From Kribbella jiaozuonensis (lineage in GTDB: Bacteria; Actinomycetota; Actinomycetes; Propionibacteriales; Kribbellaceae), in NCBI RefSeq assembly GCF_005233875.1, contig NZ_SZPZ01000004.1, positions 248,001 to 312,000 on the forward strand: DNA of 64,000 nucleotides, read 5' to 3'. The notes beneath the pieces were generated by a model. The model saw only the letters and a program-made list of their open reading frames with translations, did not search any database and was not told where the DNA came from. The position numbers were made by a program, and so were the translations under genes. This document shows positions 16,345 through 25,380 of this stretch, one piece after another (position 1 is the stretch's first letter; every line of letters starts with the position of its first letter).

Positions 16345-17840
16345 CGGGCACCTCGCACAACAGCCTCGCCGGGGAGCGCGGTGGTGACCACGTTGCCGTC
16401 GCGAACGACCGCTCGGCCGGCCACTAATACGTGGTCGAAGCCGGTCGAGCTGGTCTGCGATGCGGCGTACGTCGATCGATCGCTCACCAACTCGGGATCG
16501 AACACCACGAGGTCGGCGTCGGCGCCGACCTGCACCCGGCCCTTGCGTGCCATCGCGGGGACAGCCTCGGTCAAGATGTTTGCCGGAAGCAACGAACACC
16601 GCCGGAGCGCCTCCGCGAGCGAGAGCGCGCCGCTCTCGCGCACCGTCGTACGGAGGAAGCGGGCGAACGTTCCGGCGGTGCGCGGATGGGACGATGCATC
16701 CGGCGGTAACGCCCGATCGCCTTCGACCACCAGTCCGGCCGGTGTCGTGAACGGAATCGCGTCGGACGCGACGGCGGTGTCGCGCATCAGCAAAGCGCGG
16801 CGGATCAGAGACACGTCCTCCTCCTTGTCTTCGTCGAGGTAGTGGATGATCACGAGCGCGCCTGGCGTCTCCTGCCGGATCTGCAGCAGCCGGGCCGCGT
16901 CCTTGGGCCGCTCCCCCGTCGCGACGATGCTCAGGTTCGACGGCTCGATCCCCAGTCGCGGGAGTCGGTCCGGGTGCAGGAACGGCACCCCGACGGCCGT
17001 CATCCCCGCGCCGTAGGGATAGGCCTCGGTCGTGACATCCAGCCCACGCTGCCGGGCGCCGTCGATCAACTCGGCGACCTCGTCGATGGCCCGGAGCGAC
17101 GTGGAGTTCACATGACACAAGTGCATGTGCGCGCCGGTTCCGGCGGCCGCGGCAACGACCTCGGCCACACCTTCGAGCGCCGACTCGGGATCCTCGGGAT
17201 TCTTGAACCGGGCATGCGTGTACGTCGGTACGCCGTATCGCGCGGCGAGGGACGCCACCCGGAGGTACTCGTTGCGCCCGGTCTGGGGGGCGTACCCGAC
17301 GAGCACACCGATTCCGATGGCGCCCGCAGACAACTGCTCTTCCAGCCGGCCGACGATCTTGTCCAGCTCAGAGGCTTCGGCCGGCTTCTGCCAGTTGGCG
17401 CCGGCCAGGCCGTTGGTGAAGTCGAGGAAGCCGCCGTCCGGACTCGATCCGTCCAGGACGTCCATGCGCGCCTGAGCCCACGATGCGGAGTACCCAAAGT
17501 TGATCGGGCGGCCCTCGTCGCCCGCGCGGGCCAGCGATCGGGCGACATCACCGGCGCCGGACTCCAATTCCAGCGCCGTGGTGACGCCGTCGAGTGCCTG
17601 CAACCGGAGCGACGGGATGTTCTGCGCGTGGCTGTGCAGATCGATGAATCCCGCGGTCACGACACGCCCGCCCACATCGATGGTCACGTCGGCGCGAGGT
17701 GAGGAACCACCGACCGCGACGATCGTGCCGCCGGTGATTGCGACGTCGGCGATCTCGTCGCGTCCGGTCTCCGCGTCGATCACCCGCCCTCCGGTCAGCA
17801 GCAGATCGCACTCGGCAACCGCAGCGGGTCGCGACTCCAT
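16341..17840 (-). CDS. D-aminoacylase-like amidohydrolase (N-acyl-D-amino-acid deacylase family)
   Basis: 499-aa amidohydrolase-superfamily enzyme with the short N-terminal beta-sandwich and metal motif GFIDLHSHAQN (HxH), a YTHARF region (metal His) and MHLCHVNST. The C-terminal segment rebuilds the sandwich (ADLVVFDPE; FDHVLVAGRAVVRDG). This layout matches N-acyl-D-amino-acid deacylases and dihydroorotase-like enzymes. ATG 17840 has GAGAGGA 7 nt upstream. First gene of an operon with a PLP dehydratase and RidA, so it probably releases an amino acid for deamination. Divergent from an Lrp-type regulator 81 bp away. Confidence 0.92.
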   Translation of the reverse strand: MESRPAAVAECDLLLTGGRVIDAETGRDEIADVAITGGTIVAVGGSSPRADVTIDVGGRVVTAGFIDLHSHAQNIPSLRLQALDGVTTALELESGAGDVARSLARAGDEGRPINFGYSASWAQARMDVLDGSSPDGGFLDFTNGLAGANWQKPAEASELDKIVGRLEEQLSAGAIGIGVLVGYAPQTGRNEYLRVASLAARYGVPTYTHARFKNPEDPESALEGVAEVVAAAAGTGAHMHLCHVNSTSLRAIDEVAELIDGARQRGLDVTTEAYPYGAGMTAVGVPFLHPDRLPRLGIEPSNLSIVATGERPKDAARLLQIRQETPGALVIIHYLDEDKEEDVSLIRRALLMRDTAVASDAIPFTTPAGLVVEGDRALPPDASSHPRTAGTFARFLRTTVRESGALSLAEALRRCSLLPANILTEAVPAMARKGRVQVGADADLVVFDPELVSDRSTYAASQTSSTGFDHVLVAGRAVVRDGNVVTTALPGEAVVRGAR

Positions 17841-17921
17841 GGAACCGTCCTCTCCGGCCGGCCGACGTTCGGTCCGGCAGTCTCATTGGCACCGCAAGTA
17901 TCCGGAAGTAAGCTCCCGGAC

Positions 17922-18998
17922 ATGGAAAGTCGCCGCATTGGGACACAAGGCCTTGATCGATCGCAGGATTCCGACACTGGATCGGCATCGCTGCTGTCCG
18001 AGGCGGACCTCGGACTGATCGACGCCCTGCAGATCAGCCCCAGGGCCAGCTGGGCCCAGCTCGGCGACGTGCTCGGCGTCGACCCGGTCACGGTCGCGCG
18101 GCGATGGGCCCGGCTGAACTCCGCCGGCGAGGCGTGGTCGACGGTCGCGCTCGGCCAGCGGCAACTGCACACGATGACGATGGCGTTCCTCGAGCTCGAC
18201 TGTGAGGCGGGCGCGACCCTCGAGGTGGCCGACGCACTCGGGCAAGCCGGCCACCTCATCACGCTCCAACACATCGCGGGCAGCTACGACCTCTGGGTGA
18301 TCGCCGTGTCGGCGTCCCTGCCGCCGTTGGCCGACTACCTGCTCGCGGACCTTCCGCGGCTGCCGGGCGTACGCAAGATCCGGACGCACATGGCCACCCG
18401 TGTCTTCGACGCGTCCCGCCGCTGGCGCCTCCGCGTGCTACCCCGATCCGCGGTGTCGGCCCTGACACCGGCCACCGGCCCGGCCGAGTCGACCAGGCCG
18501 ATGGACGACATCGACCGACGGCTCTTCTCGGCGTTGTCGGTCGACGGGCGCGCGACGTACCCCGAGCTGGGCGAGCTGGTCGGCGCATCCTCACGCACGG
18601 TCCAACGCCGGCTGGCCAGGCTGGTCGCGACCGGCGACGTCGACTTCCGGTGCGACCTCGCCCGGCCGCTGGCCGGTTGGCACGCGGCAGCGGTGCTCTG
18701 GCTGGAGATGCCGGATCACCTGCTCGAGAAGACCGGCCGCGCGTTGGTCGACTGGGCCGAGACCCGTACCTGTGCGGCGGTCGCGGGACCGGCCAACATG
18801 CTGCTCACGGTCGGCCTGCACTCCGCGTCCGATCTCCATCCGCTGGTCTCCCGGCTGACCAGCGAGTTCCCGCACATCCGGGTGGTCGACCGGCAGATGG
18901 TGCTCCGGCAGGCCAAGTTGTACGGGCGCGTCCTGGACGCCACCGGCCGCTGGGTCCGAGCGACTCCGGTCGACCCATGGGCCCTCGAGCTTCGCTGA
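17922..18998 (+). CDS. Lrp/AsnC family regulator with two HTH-ligand modules
   Basis: 358 aa, about twice the usual Lrp length, with a tandem arrangement. The first AsnC-type HTH is at about 22-70 (LGLIDALQISPRASWAQLGDVL) and the first RAM-like sensor domain at 80-150; the second HTH is at about 195-245 (DIDRRLFSALSVDGRATYPELGE, split by GASSRTVQRRL) and a second sensor follows to about 340. Duplicated Lrp proteins are common in actinobacteria. ATG 17922 is preferred to the TTG at 17886. It lies between the divergent catabolic operon and the convergent transporter gene, and probably senses an amino acid from that pathway. Confidence 0.88.
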   Translation: MESRRIGTQGLDRSQDSDTGSASLLSEADLGLIDALQISPRASWAQLGDVLGVDPVTVARRWARLNSAGEAWSTVALGQRQLHTMTMAFLELDCEAGATLEVADALGQAGHLITLQHIAGSYDLWVIAVSASLPPLADYLLADLPRLPGVRKIRTHMATRVFDASRRWRLRVLPRSAVSALTPATGPAESTRPMDDIDRRLFSALSVDGRATYPELGELVGASSRTVQRRLARLVATGDVDFRCDLARPLAGWHAAAVLWLEMPDHLLEKTGRALVDWAETRTCAAVAGPANMLLTVGLHSASDLHPLVSRLTSEFPHIRVVDRQMVLRQAKLYGRVLDATGRWVRATPVDPWALELR

Positions 18999-20561
18999 TC
19001 AGGGCAGGAAGACCGATTGTCCAGGACCGGGCGGCAGGCCGAGGAAGTAGAACAGGGCGAGGATCGCGATCCAGACGACGGCGAACGCGGGAGCGAACGG
19101 CACCAGCCTCGCCACCAGCGTCCCGAGCTTCAGGTTCGGCTCGTAGCGCCGCGCCATCGTGAGCACGAGGTACAAGAAGATGTGCATCGGCGAGATCGCC
19201 TGCGTCACCGAGTCGCCGATCCGGTGCGCGGCCTGGATCATCGCCGGTGACAACCCGAGCAGCATCAGCGCAGGCACCATCACCGTCGACTCCAGCGACC
19301 AGAGCCCGCTCCCGGAGGTGATGACCAGGTTCAGCAGGGACGACAGCACGACCAGGAAGACCAGCACGCCGAAACCACGCAGTCCGACGCTCTGCGCGGA
19401 ATCGGCCAGCTTGACGGCCATCAGCACGCCGAGGTTCGAGTAGGCCAGCACCGCGAGGGTCTGCGACACGATGAAGATCAGCACGATGAAGCCGGCCATC
19501 TCACGGATCGCCTGTTCCATCAGCTTGCCGACCTGGCGCTTGTCCCGCTGGACCGGCAGCACCCGCGCGTACACCAGACCGAAGATCAGGAACGACAGCG
19601 AGATCGCGATCACGAGATTCGACAGTAGCGGCGACGGGACGAGCGTGCCGCCCTCACCCTGCAACGGCGAACCGGGCACCAACCACGCGACCGTGAGCAG
19701 TACTCCGAAGACCGCCACCGCACCGGCAGCGATCAGAACGGCGCGCTTCTCCTCGCGACTCACCCGCACGCCTTCGGTCTCTGCCTGCGTGCCCTGCCAA
19801 GGACCGAGCTTCGGCTCCAGCACCTTGTCGATCAGCAGGCCGCCGACGATCGGCAGGATCAGGCCGGCGGCGACCCCGAAGTAGTAGTTCATCGCGATGT
19901 TGCCATGGAAGTCGTGTCCGGCCGGGAGTAGCGAGGCAGCCTTCTGCGTGATGCCGGCCAGCGACGCGTCGAGCGTCCCCATCAGCAGCCCGCCGCCGTA
20001 CCCCGTCGCCGTACAGGCGTAGGCACCGATCAGGCCGGCGAGTGGATGCCGCCCGACTGCCATGAAGACGAGTGCGGCGAGCGGCGGGATGACCAGGAAC
20101 GAAGCGTCGGACATCACATGTCCCTGGCAGGCGACCAGCGCCACGACGTACGGCACCGCACTGCGCGGCACCCGCGCGAACACCAGCCGTACGGCGGCTT
20201 CGAGCGCGCCGGTGCCCTGTGCGACACCGACGCCGAGGACCACGACCAGCACCGGACCCAACGCGGGGAACGACACGAAGTTGTCGATCACGCCCTGCAT
20301 CAGCGCAACCAGGCCGTCCGGTGAGAGCGCGGCCCGGATCGGCACGACGTCCTTCACTCCCGGGACGCTGACTGTCACATGGAACGCCGCGACGATCGTC
20401 GACGCCACCGCGATCAACAGCAGCAGGCCGACGAAGAGCAGGAACGGGTTGGGCAGCTTGTTGCCGAGGCGCTCGATGAGGCCCAGTACGCCGCCCAGCC
20501 GACCGGGCTCGCGTTCGTCGATCGCGAGCTGTTCAGTTGTGTCGTGTTTGTTCGTCGTCAT
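18999..20561 (-). CDS. AbgT family transporter
   Basis: 520-aa polytopic membrane protein of the AbgT family (p-aminobenzoyl-glutamate importers; also drug and antimetabolite exporters such as MtrF). About 11-13 hydrophobic segments with the family re-entrant regions; GHVMSDASFLVIPPLAALVF and SPAMIQAAHRIGDSVTQAISPM match conserved functional stretches (Asp and Ser residues near the substrate). ATG 20561 is chosen for TGAGG 6 nt upstream over ATG 20573. Its stop abuts that of the Lrp-type regulator. Together with the acylase, dehydratase and RidA genes it suggests uptake of an N-acyl or aryl-amide amino acid for catabolism. Confidence 0.93.
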   Translation of the reverse strand: MTTNKHDTTEQLAIDEREPGRLGGVLGLIERLGNKLPNPFLLFVGLLLLIAVASTIVAAFHVTVSVPGVKDVVPIRAALSPDGLVALMQGVIDNFVSFPALGPVLVVVLGVGVAQGTGALEAAVRLVFARVPRSAVPYVVALVACQGHVMSDASFLVIPPLAALVFMAVGRHPLAGLIGAYACTATGYGGGLLMGTLDASLAGITQKAASLLPAGHDFHGNIAMNYYFGVAAGLILPIVGGLLIDKVLEPKLGPWQGTQAETEGVRVSREEKRAVLIAAGAVAVFGVLLTVAWLVPGSPLQGEGGTLVPSPLLSNLVIAISLSFLIFGLVYARVLPVQRDKRQVGKLMEQAIREMAGFIVLIFIVSQTLAVLAYSNLGVLMAVKLADSAQSVGLRGFGVLVFLVVLSSLLNLVITSGSGLWSLESTVMVPALMLLGLSPAMIQAAHRIGDSVTQAISPMHIFLYLVLTMARRYEPNLKLGTLVARLVPFAPAFAVVWIAILALFYFLGLPPGPGQSVFLP

Positions 20562-20808
20562 CGGATGCCTCACAGGATCGCGCGGTTTCGTGTCCGCCAG
20601 TGTGTCGGTATCAAACTCAGCCGACTGTCCAGATGCAGGAATGAGACAGATGACGGCTCATCTATGCCGGAAATAGGACACAGGCGTTCACGCGCGATCG
20701 ATCCCGGGCATGGTCGTCAGCTGGCCGGGTGATTAATCGCTGCGATGAATCCGGTGGATCACATTTCCCTGTTGGAATAATCGTCGGAGTCGCCCACACA
20801 GTTGGGTC

Positions 20809-21804
20809 ATGAGTTTGCGCACCGTGCCGTTCGGCACGACGGGAATGGACATCACCCGGGTCGGCTTCGGCGCCTGGGCGATCGGCGGCGGCGAGTGGGC
20901 GTACGGGTGGGGCACGCAGGACGACCGTGCTTCGATCGACGCGATCCGGCGCGCGATCGAAGCCGGGGTGAACTGGATCGACACGGCGGCTGTGTACGGG
21001 CTCGGGCACTCCGAAGAACTCGTGGCCCGCGCCGTCAAGCCGTACGGCGAGGCCGACCGGCCGTACGTCTTCACCAAATGCGGCCTGGTCTGGGACCGGG
21101 CCGACCGCGGCGTCGAACCGCGTCGCAGCGGTCACGCGGCCTCGATCCGGCGCGAGGTGGAGGGCTCGCTGCGCCGGCTGCGCACAGAGCGGATCGATCT
21201 CTACCAGATGCACTGGCCTGCGCCCGAACCGATCGAGGAGTATTGGGAGGTCCTGGCGCAGCTGAAGGCTGCGGGGAAGGTTCGCGCGATCGGGCTGTCC
21301 AACCACGACACCAAGCAGCTCGAGAGGGCCGAGAGGATCGCACCGGTCGATGCGCTGCAGCCGCCGTACTCGCTGATCAATCGCGACGCCGCTGCAGAGC
21401 TTGACTGGTGTCACTCGAACGGCACCGGCGTGATCGTCTACAGCCCGATGCAGTCGGGGCTGCTCTCCGGCGCGTTCACGGCCGAACGCGCCGCGACTCT
21501 GCCGTTCGACGACTGGCGGTCCGGATCGGCCGACTTCCTCGGGCGGAACCTGATGCGCAACCTCGCGTTGGTGGACGCGCTCCGTCCGATCGCGAACCGC
21601 CATCGGACCAGCGTCGCGAGCATCGCCATCGCGTGGTGCCTGTCGCGCCCGGGTGTCACCGCGGCGATCGTCGGCGCCCGGCATCCACGCCAGGTCGACG
21701 GCTGGATCTCGGCGCCGGACGTGGACCTGGATGCGACCGACCTCATCGAGATCGCCGACGCGTTGCGACGGACGGGCGCCGGCCACGGAGAGATCCGGCC
21801 ATGA
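20809..21804 (+). CDS. Aldo/keto reductase
   Basis: 331-aa NADP-linked aldo/keto reductase. The tetrad is Asp58 (WIDTAAVYG), Tyr63, Lys90 (FTKCG) and His135 (YQMHWP). The TIM barrel is complete, with the coenzyme strand AIVGARHPRQVD near the end. It is a close relative of the second AKR in this window at 27606 (shared motifs GFGAWAIGGG, GVNWIDTA, LQPPYSLI), so a duplication or parallel gain is likely. Ribosome site is weak. 247 bp upstream separates it from the divergent transporter gene; no clear promoter was identified there. Confidence 0.93.
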   Translation: MSLRTVPFGTTGMDITRVGFGAWAIGGGEWAYGWGTQDDRASIDAIRRAIEAGVNWIDTAAVYGLGHSEELVARAVKPYGEADRPYVFTKCGLVWDRADRGVEPRRSGHAASIRREVEGSLRRLRTERIDLYQMHWPAPEPIEEYWEVLAQLKAAGKVRAIGLSNHDTKQLERAERIAPVDALQPPYSLINRDAAAELDWCHSNGTGVIVYSPMQSGLLSGAFTAERAATLPFDDWRSGSADFLGRNLMRNLALVDALRPIANRHRTSVASIAIAWCLSRPGVTAAIVGARHPRQVDGWISAPDVDLDATDLIEIADALRRTGAGHGEIRP

Positions 21805-21840
21805 AGCCGAGCGCCGCATATCTGTCCGCGATCGGAGGGC

Positions 21841-22746
21841 TTACGAAGGGGTGACCACCGCGTAGATGCGGTGGAATCCGATGACGTCGAGTTTGCCGTG
21901 GAGGAAGTTCTGTTCGTTGAGGCTGCCGACGGTTGCGTAGCCGGGCTCGTAGTAGAGGAGGTCCGCGCCGACGCGGCCGATCAGCAGGATGTAGTGGTGT
22001 GGGATCCAGTCGCCGATCAGCACGGGTACGGGATGACCGTTGCCTGCGGCATCGGCTGCGTCCGCGAGTGCCGAACGGTTGGCCAGGCGTGGCCGGTAGT
22101 GGGTTCCGAGTGCGTCGGCGTACCGATTCAGCTCGTTGCTCATTCCGAGCGGTGTCGAGCCGAGGCGCTGCGGCCAGAAGCGGTTGGTCTCGGCGTGGAT
22201 GCGGTGTTCCTCGGCGGTCAGCCGGGCCTGGAACTGCCCCGCGGCCGCGTCGGCGCGGACCGTGCTGTCGCCGGTCGTCAGGTACAGCGCGTACAGCGGG
22301 TCGGCCATCGCGCGCGCCATCAGGATGGTCATCGGCCCACAGCTCGTGTCGTCGGGCTGTTGCACGGGAGCAGATCGGTAGTCGACCCAACCGGATCCGT
22401 CGGGATCGAGGAGATCGAGGTGGGTGTGCAGCCAATGAGGCTTCTTGCCACGGATCAGCTGCGCGAACGACGCAACCTCGCCGGCATTGTGCCCAGCCGC
22501 CACCACCTTGACGACGTACGGCCGTTCGTCGGCATCGGCGGCCGCCATCGTCGCCTCCACCCGGTCGCGGTCAGCGGGTGACATCGCGTCGAGCCGCTCC
22601 CCCGCACGCTCCGCGGGTGATTCGGCAGGCGCCGGATCATGGTGTGTGACCGCGGCCACGTGGGTGATCCCCCACTGCGGTCCGATCGCGTGTCCCAGCA
22701 GGGAGAGCAGCACTGCCGTTGCCCTCAGCATCGATCCGAACCTCAC
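21841..22746 (-). CDS. Secreted C39-like papain-fold peptidase family protein
   Basis: 301 aa from GTG 22746 (GGAGAGG 8 nt upstream). A hydrophobic N-terminus (MLRATAVLLSLLGHAIG) predicts export. The C-terminal half resembles the peptidase_C39_2 fold: reactive Cys in VQQPDDTSCGPMT and His in WIPHHYILLIGRV, followed by an acidic or Asn-type position. These domains hydrolyse peptides or act as cell-wall-associated cysteine peptidases. The middle (HTHLDLLDPDGSGWVDYRS) is not assigned. Longer in-frame start codons exist to 22926 but would bury the signal peptide. Confidence 0.75.
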   Translation of the reverse strand: MRFGSMLRATAVLLSLLGHAIGPQWGITHVAAVTHHDPAPAESPAERAGERLDAMSPADRDRVEATMAAADADERPYVVKVVAAGHNAGEVASFAQLIRGKKPHWLHTHLDLLDPDGSGWVDYRSAPVQQPDDTSCGPMTILMARAMADPLYALYLTTGDSTVRADAAAGQFQARLTAEEHRIHAETNRFWPQRLGSTPLGMSNELNRYADALGTHYRPRLANRSALADAADAAGNGHPVPVLIGDWIPHHYILLIGRVGADLLYYEPGYATVGSLNEQNFLHGKLDVIGFHRIYAVVTPS

Positions 22747-22924
22747 GACCAGTACCTCTCCATGACTCCGCGGTTTTCTGCCACCTCCCACGGTGCCGAC
22801 GCAGCGACCGGATTTCGTCACAGCGAGCGGCAATCCGCCGTACCGGCCAGCCGGAAGATCGGACCCGCCCAGGCTTCCAGCTAGCCGGATTGTTGGGCGC
22901 TCGGCGGTTCGGCATCCTGGAGCC

Positions 22925-23293
22925 ATGGAGTTGCGCTGCTTGATCGTCGATGACAGCCCTCATTTCCTGTCGGCTGCACGCGGTCTACTGGAGCGCGAGG
23001 GCATGCACGTGGTGGCCGTGGCCTCGAACGGCGACGAGGCGGTCCGCCTCGCCCGGGAGCTCGGGCCGGATGTCACCCTGGTCGACATCGACCTCGGCAA
23101 GGAGAGCGGCTTCGACGTCGTACGCCGGTTGACCGGCGAGACCGAGCTGGCACCGGCCACGGTGATCCTGGTCTCCACGCACGCCGAGGAGGACTACGCA
23201 GACCGCATCTCGGCCAGTCCGGTGGCCGGTTTCCTGCCCAAGACCAGGCTGTCCGTCCCGGCGATCCGCACCGTGCTCGGCCTCACGGCCTGA
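22925..23293 (+). CDS. Stand-alone response regulator receiver protein
   Basis: 122 aa, a single receiver domain: acidic pair in LIVDDSP (Asp9, Asp10), phospho-acceptor Asp in VTLVDIDLG (about 56), Ser/Thr in VSTHAEED and Lys in FLPKTRL. No output domain. Such proteins pass phosphate or act through protein contacts. Convergent with the NarL-type regulator 7 bp away; that locus includes a histidine kinase that could phosphorylate both. Confidence 0.9.
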   Translation: MELRCLIVDDSPHFLSAARGLLEREGMHVVAVASNGDEAVRLARELGPDVTLVDIDLGKESGFDVVRRLTGETELAPATVILVSTHAEEDYADRISASPVAGFLPKTRLSVPAIRTVLGLTA

Positions 23294-23300
23294 CCTGCGC

Positions 23301-24023
23301 TCAGCGGGCCTCGAGGTACGCGACCACGGCGAGCACCCGCCGGTGGTCGTCGTCGGTCGCCGGCAGGCTCAACTTCGCCATGATGTGCCGGACGTGCTTC
23401 TCCACCGTGCCCTCGGTCACCCACAGCCGCCGGGCGATGCCGGCGTTCGACCGGCCCTCGGCCATCAACGCGAGGACTTCCTGCTCGCGCTCGCTCAGTC
23501 CCCCGAGCGGATCGTTGCGGCGTCGCGTACTGACAAGCTCCTGCACCAGCGCGGGGTCGATCACCGAACCGCCCCTGACGATCCGCTCCAGCGTCTGGAT
23601 GAACTCGTCGACATCCGTGATCCGCGTCTTCAGCAGGTACCCGACCCGTTCACCGGTCGCCAGCAGCTCCATCGCGTGCTCGACCTCGGTATGGGCCGAC
23701 AGCACCAGAATGGCGATACCAGGGAACTCGGTGCGGATCTGGCGCGCCGCGTCCAGGCCCTCGTTCGTGCTGGTCGGAGGCATCCGGATGTCCAGCACGA
23801 CCAGATCCGGCTGCTCGTCACGCACCAGCGGAAGGATCCACGCGCTGTCACCGGTCTGCCCGACCACCTCGAAGCCGGCCTGCTGCAGTAGCCGGGCGAG
23901 CCCTTCACGCAGGAGTACGTCGTCCTCGGCCAGCAGCACACGTGTGCGAGCAGCATCATCGTCGCTCTGCTGTGGTGACGGCCGGGTCGCCATGGCACAG
24001 AGTATGTCGGATGGAGCCGTCAC
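23301..24023 (-). CDS. NarL/FixJ-type response regulator (receiver + LuxR HTH)
   Basis: 240 aa. The receiver domain (about 28-145) has AEDD, phospho-Asp in LVVLDIRMPP and Lys in YLLKTRI; the C-terminal LuxR HTH (about 175-235) reads LSEREQEVLALMAEGRSNA then VTEGTVEKHV. The GTG start at 24023 overlaps the DUF1275 stop (GTGA), which decides the start against ATG 23993. It is the last gene of the operon beginning at 27443, whose histidine kinase is the expected partner. Confidence 0.93.
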   Translation of the reverse strand: MTAPSDILCAMATRPSPQQSDDDAARTRVLLAEDDVLLREGLARLLQQAGFEVVGQTGDSAWILPLVRDEQPDLVVLDIRMPPTSTNEGLDAARQIRTEFPGIAILVLSAHTEVEHAMELLATGERVGYLLKTRITDVDEFIQTLERIVRGGSVIDPALVQELVSTRRRNDPLGGLSEREQEVLALMAEGRSNAGIARRLWVTEGTVEKHVRHIMAKLSLPATDDDHRRVLAVVAYLEAR

Positions 24024-24745
24024 GGGCTACGAGTCCAGGGTGCGCTGGACGAGGCGAGCCGACGGGCCGTGAGGCAGACCGTTGCGAGCAGCACGGTGGC
24101 AACCAGGAGTGGCACCGCATGCCAGCCCGCTCGCTGCATCAGCGCTCCGACCAGGCCGCCGACGAGCATGGCTGCCGCGGACAGCAGGCGTCGACCGGCC
24201 CTCGACCCGGGTCCACCCGCCGCGCGGCTATCAGCCGCAATACCTGTGACGGTCAGGGTGAGCACGGTAGTGGTGAGATCAGGTACCGCCAGCCACCGCG
24301 CCACGGCGTTCTGTACGCCCAACCCGAGCCCGAGCAGCACGAGCAGCGGATAGCGGGTGCTGCCAGCTCCGAGCACCGCGACCACGACGAACGCCGCGCC
24401 GACGAGAAGGACCTCCACACCGACGGCGCGGTACAGCACGCCGGCCCGATGGGCCACGCCGTGACGAATCATGCGCCCGCAGAGCAGGGCTCCCCCGGCG
24501 AACGCCACCAGCGCGACAACGGTGGCCAGCAGGGAGAACCCAGCTACTCCGGCGATCGCGAAGCCGCCGAACACGACATTCCCGGTCATGTTCGCCACGA
24601 AGACGTGTCCCAGCGACAGATAGCTGAACGCGTCGACCAAGCCGGTGACCACCGTGAGCACAAGCATCAACGGCTGCAACGGACCGTGCCGATCGCCGTC
24701 TTCCGGTACGGCGGTGTGCCAGGCCTCGCGCAGAATCGCGATCAC
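24020..24745 (-). CDS. DUF1275 (YoaK) family membrane protein
   Basis: 241-aa protein with six or more hydrophobic helices. VTGLVDAFSYLSLGHVFVANMTGNVVFGG is characteristic of DUF1275 (read as LVDAFSYLSLGHVF and NMTGN), as is LGLGLGVQNAVARWL with TTTVLTLTVTGIAAD. Function unknown for the family; transport has been suggested. Start GTG 24745 overlaps the sigma stop (GTGA) and its stop overlaps the next start, so it is translated with the sigma factor and the response regulator. Confidence 0.9.
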   Translation of the reverse strand: MIAILREAWHTAVPEDGDRHGPLQPLMLVLTVVTGLVDAFSYLSLGHVFVANMTGNVVFGGFAIAGVAGFSLLATVVALVAFAGGALLCGRMIRHGVAHRAGVLYRAVGVEVLLVGAAFVVVAVLGAGSTRYPLLVLLGLGLGVQNAVARWLAVPDLTTTVLTLTVTGIAADSRAAGGPGSRAGRRLLSAAAMLVGGLVGALMQRAGWHAVPLLVATVLLATVCLTARRLASSSAPWTRSP

Positions 24746-25344
24746 GAGGCTCGCTCCAGGTCCGCCCGCAGAGCCCGCCGGCCGCGGTGGATCCGGGACA
24801 TCACGGTTCCCCTGGGAATCCCGACCATGTCGGCGATCTCCTGGTAGCTGAAACCCCCGACATCGAAGAGCAGGACGACGCGCCGGTAGCGGTCCGGGAG
24901 CGACGCCAGCGCCGTTTGCAGGCCTTGGTCCGGGATCGCGTCGATGACGGTGGCTTCGGCCGAGGCGGCGACAGTGTGCAGGACGCGGCCGGTCGTCTCG
25001 TACCACTGGTCGGAGACGGTGATGGGCTCGTTGCGGCGCTTGCGGTAGCTGGTGATGAAGACGTTGCGCAGGATCCGGAAGAGCCACCCGCGCAGGTTGG
25101 TTCCGGGCTCGAATCCCGCGAAGCCCCGGTACGCGCGCAGGAACGTCTCCTGCAGCAGGTCCTCGGCGTCGGCGGGGTTCCCAGTCAGCCGCAGCGCGGC
25201 GACGTACAGGCGAGGGCGTAGCGGGACCGCCTCCGTCTCGAAGCGCTCCTTGAGCTCCTGGGTACTACGCAGTGATCGCACAATTGGAGCATCGCGCGGC
25301 GTGGGCGGTGCTGTCGTCGCGGTGAGCACCCAACTGAGGAGCAC
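24742..25344 (-). CDS. ECF sigma factor, SigR/SigH-like
   Basis: 200 aa. Region 2 is at about 30-100 (LTGNPADAEDLLQETFLRAYRGF; GWLFRILRNVFITSYRKRR) and region 4 at about 135-190 (LPDRYRRVVLLFDVGGFSYQ, then VGIPRGTVMSRIHRGRRAL). The sequence most resembles the SigR/SigH group, yet no zinc anti-sigma gene follows; instead the neighbours are a histidine kinase, DUF1275 and a NarL regulator. The GTG at 25344 has no obvious ribosome site; GTGs at 25326 and 25281 are alternatives. A GGGAAC box 18 bp before the first GTG may be an internal promoter. Confidence 0.9.
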   Translation of the reverse strand: MLLSWVLTATTAPPTPRDAPIVRSLRSTQELKERFETEAVPLRPRLYVAALRLTGNPADAEDLLQETFLRAYRGFAGFEPGTNLRGWLFRILRNVFITSYRKRRNEPITVSDQWYETTGRVLHTVAASAEATVIDAIPDQGLQTALASLPDRYRRVVLLFDVGGFSYQEIADMVGIPRGTVMSRIHRGRRALRADLERAS

Positions 25345-25380
25345 GGTGGTGGGAATCGTCGCGTTCCCGCTAGCAGGAAC

